DNA of 64,000 nucleotides from Hymenobacter volaticus (lineage in GTDB: Bacteria; Bacteroidota; Bacteroidia; Cytophagales; Hymenobacteraceae): assembly GCF_022921055.1 (NCBI RefSeq), contig NZ_CP095061.1, positions 3,573,501-3,637,500 on the forward strand, written 5' to 3'. Below, piece by piece: positions 44,060 to 51,618 of this stretch (positions are counted from its first letter, which is position 1; each line of letters begins with the position of its first letter). The position numbers and the translations under genes are program-made. A model generated the notes under the pieces. It made no database searches. It saw only the letters and a list, made by a program, of their open reading frames with translations, and had not been told where the DNA came from.

Positions 44060-44640
44060 TCAAGCTTTGAGATGAATCTGCAATTCGTCTTGCTCGCTTG
44101 TAGCAGTAATGAGAAAGTTATTGGGTTTGCCTTTCACATCCAGATTATAATCGTGTAAGTCAATAAGTTCCTCCACCTCCCGAGTCTGATAGTTAAAAAA
44201 GTATAGAGGCATTGCGACTATATCTTCTAGGTTCGTATCAAACAGCACCTTCTGCACAAAGATGCCATCGGCCCGTGCGACTCTGAGGTCTGTAAAATAC
44301 CCTCGAAGAAAGGCAAGGATGGCTCAACTCGATAAACTACTAACGGCTCATGTTCAAAATAGCCTTCCGCAGCCGCCGAAATAGCAGCTGCGTCAATTGT
44401 CTTATAGTATAAGGAAACGAATGGGCTGGTTTCTAGAGCATGCCACTCTTCTGCGGTACTTGCTACTGCTGTCTGGGCAGGTAGAATGGCATCTCGAAGC
44501 TCAAAAAAAGCCCAAGTGAGTAATATGATAGGAAGCAGTATTAGCCCGGCTGCCACTAGCAAAGTAATTGCCGCTACTTCTTCAACTTTGCTGCTGCTGT
44601 TATGCGGAAGAGGTTTTCTCGTGATTGATACGCCTTTCAT
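44060..44640 (-). pseudogene. membrane-anchored hypothetical protein, one frame break
   Basis: Two overlapping frames (44227-44640 and 44060-44257) give one 193-residue protein if a G is added in the GGG run (CCC at 44300-44302, plus strand): FFEGYFTDLRVARADGIFVQ then KVLFDTNLEDIVAM. The N-terminus has a membrane segment (ITLLVAAGLILLPIILLTWAFF); the C-terminal part ends DVKGKPNNFLITATSEQDEL and is probably outside or membrane-associated. No family recognised. The break is consistent with the window-wide single-base pattern, so the gene may well be intact. Confidence 0.65.
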
Positions 44641-44680
44641 AAGAAGAGGCTGCGCAAGGCTAAAGACAAAGACTTAAGTA

Positions 44681-45085
44681 TCACAAAACGCCAGCATGGC
44701 GCTCAGCCCACACTCGCTCCCGATACTGTTTGGGCGTGCAGCCTTCAAAATGCTTGAAGAACTTGGTGAAGTTGGAAGGGTCATAGGTGAGGTTGGCGGC
44801 AATGTCGGCTACGGACCGGTTGGTGTCGCGCAGGAGTTGCCGGGATATATCCATGATGCGCGCTTCGAAGTAGTAGCACGGCGAGTTGCCCGTGGTGAGC
44901 TTGATGGTGTTGCTGAGGTGCGTAGGATGAATGTGTAACTGGTCGGCAAAGTCGCGGATTTCCAGCATTTCGGTGGCACGGCCAGCTACCACATCGGCTA
45001 GGTGCTGGTCCACGGCGCGCAGGAAATCGGCGGTTATTTCGTGCTGGCGGGCCAGCAGTTTCTTGGGGATGGTTGTTGTGGGCAT
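44681..45085 (-). CDS. AraC-type HTH protein without sensor domain
   Basis: A 134-residue protein that is almost entirely an AraC DNA-binding domain (two HTH motifs): DFADQLHIHPTHLSNTIKLT gives the first, DIAANLTYDPSNFTKFFKHF the second, with a preceding RDTNRSVADI. A normal AraC has an N-terminal sensor/dimerisation domain of ~150 residues that is absent. It is divergent from the AraC gene at 45189, about 100 bases away, so they could control each other or the SDR genes. DNA-binding activity is expected; inducer unknown. Confidence 0.88.
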   Translation of the reverse strand: MPTTTIPKKLLARQHEITADFLRAVDQHLADVVAGRATEMLEIRDFADQLHIHPTHLSNTIKLTTGNSPCYYFEARIMDISRQLLRDTNRSVADIAANLTYDPSNFTKFFKHFEGCTPKQYRERVWAERHAGVL

Positions 45086-45156
45086 ACGGAAGCCAATAAA
45101 GCTAGAGAAACCAAGGTAGTAGATTACTGGTTAGATACCGGCAAAGCAATAGGAAG

Positions 45157-45184
45157 TTGCTATAGTTTGAATTGCGTAACTTTG
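45157..45184 (+). promoter_or_regulatory. probable promoter with leaderless start of the AraC gene
   Basis: TTG (45157-45159), a 17-base spacer, then TAACTTTG (45177-45184). Both match the Bacteroidota -33/-7 consensus. The ATG lies only four bases after the -7 box, so the transcript would start at or next to the initiation codon. Confidence 0.6.
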
Positions 45185-45188
45185 GTTT

Positions 45189-46091
45189 ATGTCTAAGCCC
45201 GTCAGTCTCGAAGAATTCTACCAAGCCAAAATTCACTGGATGCCCGAAAACCTGAAGCAGGACATCGGACATTTCAATGTGTTTCGGCTCGATGATTTCG
45301 TTGGCCCGAAAGCGTGTCACCTGCCGTATAGTCGCAAAGACTTCTACAAAATCACGCTCGTTACGGGCCGCAGCAACTACCACTTCGCCGACAAGACGGT
45401 GGAAGTGAGAGGCAACGCGTTGCTGTTTGCCAACCCCATGGTACCCTACGATTGGGACCCGCTCGACGACCAGCAAACCGGCTACTTCTGCATTTTTACC
45501 GAGGCTTTTCTGCAACGCCACTTGAACGCCGGCGTGCTCGATTTACCTATGTTTAAGCCCGGTGGTCAACCACTCTTCTCCTTGAACGATACGCAGCTAG
45601 CAGAATGCAAACAGTTGTTCGAGAAGATGTTCACGGAGATAGAGTCCAGTTACACGTTCAAGTACGACCTGCTGCGCGCCTACGTACTAGAGTTAGCTCA
45701 TAGCGCCATGAAGCTGCAACCCGCGACTACACTCTACCAAGACAGCAGCGCTGCCACTCGCATTGCCTCGCTGTTTACAGAGCTTCTGGAGCGCCAATTT
45801 CCAATCGAAACGCCGGGGCAGCAGGTACGGCTGCGCAATGCCAACGCCTTTGCCGGGCAGTTGGCCGTGCACGTCAACCACCTGAACCGGGCCCTGAAAG
45901 AGGTAACCGGCAAAACCACCTCCCAGCTCATTGCCGACCGCCTCGTGCAGGAAGCCCATGCCCTGCTAAAACACACCGCCTGGAACGTATCGGAAATAAG
46001 CTATTCGCTGGGCTTCGAGGAACCGGCCCACTTCAGCAACTTTTTTAGGAAGCGAGCAGGCACTACCCCATCGGCCATACGCGCTGTTTGA
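45189..46091 (+). CDS. AraC-family transcriptional regulator with N-terminal cupin sensor
   Basis: A 300-residue regulator. Residues ~40-110 are the cupin-like effector region (FYKITLVTGRSNYHFADKTV, GNALLFANPMVPYDW). The C-terminal AraC domain has two HTH units: QLAVHVNHLNRALKEVTGKT, then WNVSEISYSLGFEEPAHFSN. It should bind a small ligand and act on nearby genes; the two SDR genes downstream (46174, 47213) are the obvious targets by position. The ligand cannot be predicted. Confidence 0.92.
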   Translation: MSKPVSLEEFYQAKIHWMPENLKQDIGHFNVFRLDDFVGPKACHLPYSRKDFYKITLVTGRSNYHFADKTVEVRGNALLFANPMVPYDWDPLDDQQTGYFCIFTEAFLQRHLNAGVLDLPMFKPGGQPLFSLNDTQLAECKQLFEKMFTEIESSYTFKYDLLRAYVLELAHSAMKLQPATTLYQDSSAATRIASLFTELLERQFPIETPGQQVRLRNANAFAGQLAVHVNHLNRALKEVTGKTTSQLIADRLVQEAHALLKHTAWNVSEISYSLGFEEPAHFSNFFRKRAGTTPSAIRAV

Positions 46092-46173
46092 TTTTTGCAA
46101 GCATTGGTTTGATTGCGGTAAGCTCTTAGGCTCTTGGCTGCTCTAGTTTTGCACTGTACAAACAGAGCAAGCT

Positions 46174-47013
46174 ATGAACAACCCCAAAATTTGGTTTGTC
46201 ACCGGCGCTTCGCAAGGCTTGGGCCTTACGCTGGTGAAACGGCTGCTGCGCGAAGGCCACCACGTTGCGGCCACTTCCCGCAAGCAGGACAGCCTAGTGG
46301 AAGCCGTAGGCACCGCTTCCGCCGCTTTTCTGCCCCTGCAAGTCGACCTAGCCGACGAAGCAAGCGTGCAGCAAGGCATCGAGCAAGCTATCCGCACCTT
46401 CGGCCGCTTAGACGTGTTAGTTAACAATGCGGGCTACGGCATTGGCGGCAGCATCGAGGAACTAACCGACGCGGAAACGCGCCAGGCTTTCGACGTGAAT
46501 GTGTTCGGGGCGCTCAATGTCATTCGGAAAGCGCTGCCGCATCTGCGAGAGGCGGGTGCAGGCCACATCATCAACATCTCCTCTATTGCGGGCTTCTCGG
46601 CGGCTACCGGTTGGGCTATCTACGCGGCCACCAAGTTTGCCATGGAAGGCTTCTCGGAAGTGCTGGCGCAAGATGTAGCCTCATTTGGCATCAAGGTAAC
46701 TGTTGTGGCGCCGGGCGCCTTCCGCACCAACTTCCTCACGCCTGAGTCTTTAAGTTTGCCGCAGCAGCCTATTGCGGCTTATCAAACCGTGCGCGCCTCG
46801 CACGAAAAATACTTGGCCATGAACGGTGCGCAGATTGGTGACCCGGAAAAAGCTGCCGCCGCCATCATTCAAGTCGCCTCTGAGCCCAACCCACCTATGC
46901 ACTTGCTTCTTGGCCAGGATGCCTACCGGCGAGCCACGCAGAAGCTAGAAACCTTCGGACGGGAAATACAGGCGTGGCAAGCCCTTACCGTTTCCACTGA
47001 ATTTGCGGAGTAG
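46174..47013 (+). CDS. SDR-family oxidoreductase (tandem copy 1)
   Basis: A 279-residue NAD(P)-dependent oxidoreductase: WFVTGASQGLGLTLV (cofactor site), VLVNNAGYGIGG, NISSIAGFSAATGWAIYAAT then K (YxxxK), and VTVVAPGAFRTNFL. C-terminal extension HLLLGQDAYRRATQKLETF is typical of the 'SDR_c' group of oxidoreductases of about 280 residues. It follows the AraC regulator by 82 bases and is close in sequence to the protein at 47213, so the pair arose by tandem duplication. Substrate unknown. Confidence 0.92.
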   Translation: MNNPKIWFVTGASQGLGLTLVKRLLREGHHVAATSRKQDSLVEAVGTASAAFLPLQVDLADEASVQQGIEQAIRTFGRLDVLVNNAGYGIGGSIEELTDAETRQAFDVNVFGALNVIRKALPHLREAGAGHIINISSIAGFSAATGWAIYAATKFAMEGFSEVLAQDVASFGIKVTVVAPGAFRTNFLTPESLSLPQQPIAAYQTVRASHEKYLAMNGAQIGDPEKAAAAIIQVASEPNPPMHLLLGQDAYRRATQKLETFGREIQAWQALTVSTEFAE

Positions 47014-47212
47014 CAGCAAGCAAGCCCGAAAAAGTGACGCTCCTTCTGGCGTCGGGTAAATCTGACTTTCTGCTATTCGCTTACGGTAAAAAGCAGCCTC
47101 ACCCGTCTCTATCCCTACCTGCTCACTTTTCAATTGCTTTTCTATATGCTCTACTTATTCGGAAGCTTAGCCCTACACGATTCTCTTTCTTACAACGAAA
47201 ACTATCAAGAGC

Positions 47213-48061
47213 ATGAATTCCAAGAACATTTGGTTCGTGACCGGCGCCTCGAAGGGCCTAGGTCTGACCTTGGTACAGCAGCTACTAGCCCATGGCTACT
47301 CGGTAGCGGCGACCTCACGCAATCTGGAGGAACTGAAACAAGCCGTGCCGCCTAGTGCTGGCCGGTTCTTACCCCTGCACATGGACCTCGGCAACGAGGA
47401 AAGCGTGCAACAAGCCATAGCCATTACCATCAGCACCCTAGGCGGACTGGATGTAGTAGTGAACAATGCAGGCTACGGGCAACTCGGTGCCATCGAAGAG
47501 CTTTCCGACCAAGAGTCCCGCAAAAACTTCGACGTGAATGTGTTTGGCGTGCTGAATGTGCTCCGCTCGGCCATGCCGCACTTGCGCCAGCAGGGGACCG
47601 GGTACGTGTTCAACATTTCCTCTATCGGAGGGTTCACAGGAAACTTTCCCGGCTGGGGCGTCTATTGCGCTACCAAGTTCGCTGTGGATGGCTTAACTGA
47701 ATCATTTGCCGCTGAGGTGAAACCCTTCGGCATTCATGCCACGGTGGTGCATCCTGGCTACTTCCGCACCGAATTCTTATCGGCGGGCTCTATGGGCAAA
47801 CCCCAGCACCCACTCGACGCCTACCAAGCCGTGCGCGACTCGCAAGCCCAACACGAGCAGCAAATCAACGGCAACCAGCCCGGTGACCCCGAAAAAGCCG
47901 CAGCACTCCTCATCGAAGTGAGCGAGGCCGAGAATCCGCCTCTGCACCTATTCCTGGGCGAAGACGCCTACCAGTTGGCCGAACAGAAAATAGCCGCCGT
48001 GCAGCGCGAGTTGCAGCAGTGGCAAGAAAAGGCTACTGCTACCAACTTCGTGGAAGCATAA
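47213..48061 (+). CDS. SDR-family oxidoreductase (tandem copy 2)
   Basis: A 282-residue paralogue of the preceding gene: WFVTGASKGLGLTLVQQLLA, VVVNNAGYGQLG, NISSIGGFTGNFPGWGVYCAT with the YxxxK, and TVVHPGYFRTEFLSAGS. Identity to copy 1 looks over half by eye, including the HLFLGEDAYQLAEQK C-terminus. Differences lie mainly in the substrate loop (SLPQQPIAAYQTV vs MGKPQHPLDAYQAV), so the copies may use different substrates. A terminator follows at 48078. Confidence 0.92.
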   Translation: MNSKNIWFVTGASKGLGLTLVQQLLAHGYSVAATSRNLEELKQAVPPSAGRFLPLHMDLGNEESVQQAIAITISTLGGLDVVVNNAGYGQLGAIEELSDQESRKNFDVNVFGVLNVLRSAMPHLRQQGTGYVFNISSIGGFTGNFPGWGVYCATKFAVDGLTESFAAEVKPFGIHATVVHPGYFRTEFLSAGSMGKPQHPLDAYQAVRDSQAQHEQQINGNQPGDPEKAAALLIEVSEAENPPLHLFLGEDAYQLAEQKIAAVQRELQQWQEKATATNFVEA

Positions 48062-48077
48062 CCAAATCTTGGTATAT

Positions 48078-48115
48078 ATAAAAAGCCCGCCACTGTAGAG
48101 TGGCGGGCTTTTTAT
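48078..48115. terminator. bidirectional terminator with 17-bp arms
   Basis: 48078-48094 pairs perfectly with 48099-48115 over GTAG; A5 and T5 at the ends. Between the SDR gene and the convergent small gene at 48165. Confidence 0.85.
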
Positions 48116-48164
48116 GTGTGCTAGGAGTTGATACGTAAGGTGTCTTAGCCGTCGGCCGCTTGTG

Positions 48165-48500
48165 CTAATACGGGTTCATTAAGAGGAACAGCAAATTGTG
48201 ATACACGATACCTTGCTCGCCGTCGTGGATACCGTCGAGGCCAGCATCTTCCATTAAGGCTTCCACTTCCTCGTAGTCCTGCAAGAACTCCATTTCCATT
48301 TCGTCGGAGTCTGGCAGTTGGGTGTACAGGAGGTAGCGGCGCTTGCTTTCCAGGGTGATGTACAGTTTCTGCTGCTTGGTTTGAGCTACTAGCAAAGCAT
48401 CACACGGCTCCATATCCTCTCCGTCGGGCGTTTGGACGTAGATGGTGGTTTTCTCGGTTTCGGGCGTGTACTGGAAAAAACTGGCAGAGTCGAGGCTCAT
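48165..48500 (-). CDS. small acidic protein, unknown function
   Basis: A 111-residue cytoplasmic protein from the ATG at 48500. It is rich in Glu/Asp: FFQYTPETEKTTIYVQTPDG, LDSDEMEMEF-like PDSDEMEMEFLQDYEEVEAL, and a closing EQGIVYHNLLFLLMNPY. The beta-strand pattern in the first half and acidic second half resemble small hypothetical proteins of Bacteroidota. No domain named. It is preceded on its own strand by no close partner. Confidence 0.7.
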   Translation of the reverse strand: MSLDSASFFQYTPETEKTTIYVQTPDGEDMEPCDALLVAQTKQQKLYITLESKRRYLLYTQLPDSDEMEMEFLQDYEEVEALMEDAGLDGIHDGEQGIVYHNLLFLLMNPY

Positions 48501-48615
48501 AACTAAAAGGCAATGGTGGCATGCCTAGCAAAGGTAGGACGAGCTTGTGAGCAACAGAGTAGATGGCAAGTTTATCTTCTCATAGCTATCTGAAAATACA
48601 GGCTACTAAAGCTAC

Positions 48616-48648
48616 TTGAAAATAAATAGCCTGATATCCATATCTTTG
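48616..48648 (+). promoter_or_regulatory. candidate promoter (-33 TTG, N22, -7 TATCTTTG)
   Basis: TTG at 48616-48618, a 22-base spacer and TATCTTTG at 48641-48648 match the Bacteroidota -33/-7 layout. The next supported start is the lipoprotein ATG at 48752, giving a leader near 100 bases. Confidence 0.5.
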
Positions 48649-48751
48649 CACATTAACGAGAATTCTTACGAAGCGGCTATGCAACCTTCCACTGATTTCC
48701 TCGCTCTACATCGCGGCACCTTAGCCATACTATATATCAGTCAGCAGTTAC

Positions 48752-49534
48752 ATGTTCACCAAGTACAGGCTTTTACTATTTCCCTCGTTCCTTTTATCGA
48801 CGTTACTCACTAGTAGTTGTGAGACGCCATCGGCGCCTGAACCAGATCCGGGTATCAGCGGCCGGGTTTGGATGAGTGCGACCGAAACGCAAGCCGGTCC
48901 AGGGCACCAGCTTCGCCTCAATTTCCATGATGATCATCAATACCAGTGTGCAAACTATGGTCTCACCACTGACTATAGGTTAGACGAAAGGCAGCTAAAC
49001 TTCACCTTCAGCGGAGTTACTGAACCAAATGGCGTCTGCACTACATCCACTGGACCAGCCAATTCATTCATTGATATTTCCGAGTTGGCTACTGGCACAT
49101 ACACGCTGAAATTGAAGGTAGGCAACAAGAGCACGATGGGCGTGCTGGAGCTACAGGACGACTACCTCAGCTTGCGCAGCAGTGACCCAGACATTGTGGA
49201 AGTGTCTACGCCTGAGCTACGGTTTCAGCCGCCCCACATCATATGGGGATACGCTACTACCTCGCTTCCTCCAGCGCAAGTATCAGTAAGAGTACTACGC
49301 GACTCTCTGGTGCAACTCGGCGCCACTCCACTTACCCTGACCCCGGGCACTTACCCACAGTTTACTATCACGGAATATGGTTTCCTAAAACCGCCTCAGG
49401 TTTCGGCGGGAACAAGGGCATTGGTTTTCCTAGCAAAATATCAGGGCCCAGCTGAGCGGATTCAGGCTTTTGTTGAACGCACCAACGCTGCCACTCCTGG
49501 CCTTAATTTGTGGTTGAATACTTCAGGCATCTAG
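48752..49534 (+). CDS. lipoprotein of unknown function
   Basis: A 260-residue protein with a type II signal peptide: LLLFPSFLLSTLLTSSC with the lipobox at about residues 20-23. The mature protein is beta-rich with GHQLRLNFHDDHQYQCANYG, RQLNFTFSGVTEPNG, TYTLKLKVGNKSTMGVLELQ and a late TYPQFTITEYGFLKPPQV. It resembles uncharacterised Bacteroidota surface lipoproteins. No catalytic motif. A strong terminator starts 14 bases after the stop. Confidence 0.75.
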   Translation: MFTKYRLLLFPSFLLSTLLTSSCETPSAPEPDPGISGRVWMSATETQAGPGHQLRLNFHDDHQYQCANYGLTTDYRLDERQLNFTFSGVTEPNGVCTTSTGPANSFIDISELATGTYTLKLKVGNKSTMGVLELQDDYLSLRSSDPDIVEVSTPELRFQPPHIIWGYATTSLPPAQVSVRVLRDSLVQLGATPLTLTPGTYPQFTITEYGFLKPPQVSAGTRALVFLAKYQGPAERIQAFVERTNAATPGLNLWLNTSGI

Positions 49535-49547
49535 TATAGTTGCTAGT

Positions 49548-49604
49548 AGTGTACAAACAGAAAAGCCTCCCACATACATAGGGAGGCTTTTCTGTTTGTG
49601 CACT
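49548..49604 (+). terminator. terminator with 24-bp arms
   Basis: 49548-49571 pairs with 49581-49604 (one G-U) over a 9-base loop; inner core AAAAGCCTCCC/GGGAGGCTTTT. It ends the lipoprotein transcript. Confidence 0.8.
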
Positions 49605-49706
49605 GTTTAATCCTTGTGGCAAGCACAGTGCATAGGTATACTTTGGCACGACTTAACTCAGTTAAGGCTTCATCTTCTCCATTAATAAAAGACACTTACG
49701 CCATTA

Positions 49707-50441
49707 ATGCGTGCTTTTATCAAACAAGACAATTCCGGTGAATGGGACAACACCAACTGTTATGCAGCGGCCGATGGGTTCAAACAAATGGGTTGGGAGG
49801 TTATTCCATTCGTGAGACTCACGGAGCTACCAAACGATGACCCCGCCGACATCGTTGTGAGCTACGTTGATGATGTAGAAGATGCCTTGCGGGCCCTGGG
49901 CTGCACTGTGCCACCAGTTCTCGACTATCCAGAAAGCCTACAGCCTTTTCTTGGCCGACGCATGTGGCAATCGACGATTAATACCGTTGCTGCCGACCCT
50001 GCCCAGTGGCCAGTATTTGTAAAGCCCGTATTTGCCCGCAAGAAGTTCACAGGAGTGCTCGTTCGGCACTTTCGCGACCTAGTAGGCTGCGGCGACCAAG
50101 CCGAAAACACGCCCGTTTGGTGTGCTGAACCAGTACGCTTTCTTGCGGAGTGGCGCTGTTTTGTGCGCTACGGGGAAGTGCTAGCAGCACAACCCTGCCG
50201 AGGCGACTGGCGCGTGCATTTTAATGCTTCTGTAGTGGAAGCAGCCGTTGCTGCCTATCAAAATGCACCAAAGGCTTACGCTTTGGATATCGGTGTTACC
50301 GACCAAGGCACGACACTGGTAGTTGAAGTCAATGAAGGCTATTCCATCGGCGGCTATGGGTTGTCATCTTTGCGGTATGCAAAGTTCCTGAGCGCACGCT
50401 GGGCCGAACTAACCAACACCGACGACGCCTGCAATTTTTAA
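49707..50441 (+). CDS. ATP-grasp domain protein (DUF4343-like)
   Basis: A 244-residue protein. The N-terminus (FIKQDNSGEWDNTNCYAAAD) and the later FVKPVFARKKFTG, FLAEWRCFVRYGEVLAAQPC, and VVEVNEGYSIGGYG are those of the DUF4343 ATP-grasp group, where the last supplies the metal-binding E-x-N-E type site (VVEVNEG). ATP-grasp enzymes ligate a carboxylate to an amine or thiol via an acyl phosphate. The partner substrate is unknown; there is no peptide precursor gene nearby. Cytoplasmic. Confidence 0.83.
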   Translation: MRAFIKQDNSGEWDNTNCYAAADGFKQMGWEVIPFVRLTELPNDDPADIVVSYVDDVEDALRALGCTVPPVLDYPESLQPFLGRRMWQSTINTVAADPAQWPVFVKPVFARKKFTGVLVRHFRDLVGCGDQAENTPVWCAEPVRFLAEWRCFVRYGEVLAAQPCRGDWRVHFNASVVEAAVAAYQNAPKAYALDIGVTDQGTTLVVEVNEGYSIGGYGLSSLRYAKFLSARWAELTNTDDACNF

Positions 50442-50517
50442 CTTTATTATCTGCGCCTCTCAGCCCTGATAAAATTTTAGATTAAATATCCATTCATCCC
50501 GCTACTTGCTACCTATC

Positions 50518-51099
50518 ATGACGCCTGAGCTACGAAAGTTTATCAAGTCCAACGGCCGGATGTCGCCAGCAGCAATAGACGATTTTACCGGTAAATTTCA
50601 GCGGCGCCCGCTTAAGAAGAACGACATGCTGCTGCGTCCTGGCGAAGTATGCCAAGAGTTGCTTTTCGTGCAGAGCGGCTGCTTACGTATGTATTACTTG
50701 GCCCCGGATGGGCTGGCAGTATCGTTGTGGTTTGCACTACCGGGTTACCTCACCAGCGAGTTAACCAGCTTTCTAAGCGGCCAACCTGCCGACTATGCCG
50801 TCGAGGCCATTGCCGACAGCGAGGTGTTGTATCTACCGAAAGAGACGCTTTACGAGCTATACGACGTGTACCCGACCCTATCCGATATGATGCGCAACAT
50901 CTGGGAATACGTCATATTGAACGTTATCCGGCGATTTACTTCCTTGCAGCAAGACAGCGCCGAACAACGCTACCGCGACCTGATGCGCCGCCAACCCGAC
51001 TACTTACAGCTGATTCCGCAAAAATATCTAGCCTCTTTTTTGGGCGTTACACCGTCTTCCTTGAGCCGTATCCGGCGTAAACTTGCGGCTGAGCATTAG
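50518..51099 (+). CDS. Crp/Fnr-family transcriptional regulator
   Basis: About 193 residues from the ATG at 50518; a TTG at 50506 is less likely. The N-terminal cyclic-nucleotide-binding fold is visible in LLRPGEVCQELLFVQSGCLR and VSLWFALPGYLTSELTSFLS, followed by VEAIADSEVLYLP. The C-terminal HTH is short: YLASFLGVTPSSLSRIRRKL. This matches the Bacteroidota Crp/Fnr group whose cNMP-binding residues are often degenerate. Target genes are unknown; the VOC gene downstream is a candidate by position. Confidence 0.9.
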   Translation: MTPELRKFIKSNGRMSPAAIDDFTGKFQRRPLKKNDMLLRPGEVCQELLFVQSGCLRMYYLAPDGLAVSLWFALPGYLTSELTSFLSGQPADYAVEAIADSEVLYLPKETLYELYDVYPTLSDMMRNIWEYVILNVIRRFTSLQQDSAEQRYRDLMRRQPDYLQLIPQKYLASFLGVTPSSLSRIRRKLAAEH

Positions 51100-51176
51100 T
51101 TGTCACAAGGCAATTTTGAACTGGATTGTGGTTGCCAGTTTTGCAGGCAGAATTTTCACCCTCCTGCCTTATTCTT

Positions 51177-51527
51177 ATGAACCTCAACCACATAAACCTT
51201 CCCGTCGTCAACGTACCACAAACGCAGGCGTTTTTCGAAGAGTACTTCGGATTTCGACCCTTTTCCAAGCCTAGTGCAGTGCTAGCCGTTATGCACAACA
51301 ACAGTGGCATGGTGCTAACTATCAGCAATCTCGACCGGGCTGCCGAAGTGCACTACCCCGAACATTTCCACATTGGCTTCATTCAGGAAAGTACCGCCGC
51401 CGTCGATACTTTCTACCAACGCCTCATTGCTGATGGTTTCGAAGCCGACCCACCACGCCGGTTTCACGGCTCTTGGACATTCTACTTTCGGGCTCCAGGT
51501 GGTCTGTTGATTGAAATTCTGGCTTGA
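51177..51527 (+). CDS. VOC (glyoxalase/bleomycin-resistance fold) protein
   Basis: About 116 residues from the ATG at 51177. The betaalphabetabetabeta VOC module is visible: INLPVVNVPQTQAFFEEYFG, SGMVLTISNLDR, HFHIGFIQESTAAVDTFYQR, and FYFRAPGGLLIEILA. One VOC module suggests a homodimer. The metal ligands common to glyoxalase I (His/Glu pairs) are partly present: H in LNHIN and E in LIEIL. Function may be dioxygenase, isomerase or resistance-type; unknown. Confidence 0.87.
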   Translation: MNLNHINLPVVNVPQTQAFFEEYFGFRPFSKPSAVLAVMHNNSGMVLTISNLDRAAEVHYPEHFHIGFIQESTAAVDTFYQRLIADGFEADPPRRFHGSWTFYFRAPGGLLIEILA

Positions 51528-51561
51528 ATAGCTGGCTCCTAGTTCGATTCACTTCAGAAAG

Positions 51562-51598
51562 CAAAAGCCCACTGCTGACAAACAACAGTGGGCTTTTG
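51562..51598. terminator. bidirectional terminator
   Basis: CAAAAGCCCACTG (51562-51574) pairs with CAGTGGGCTTTTG (51586-51598) around 11 bases, with A4/T4 in the arms, between the convergent VOC and deoxyhypusine-synthase-like genes. Confidence 0.8.
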
Positions 51599-51618
51599 TA
51601 CTTATTAAGCAGTTGAGA

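Noticed and set aside
5616..49604. The long hairpins as a CRISPR or one dispersed REP family
   Set aside because: Stem sequences differ from site to site and there are no regularly spaced direct repeats or cas genes.
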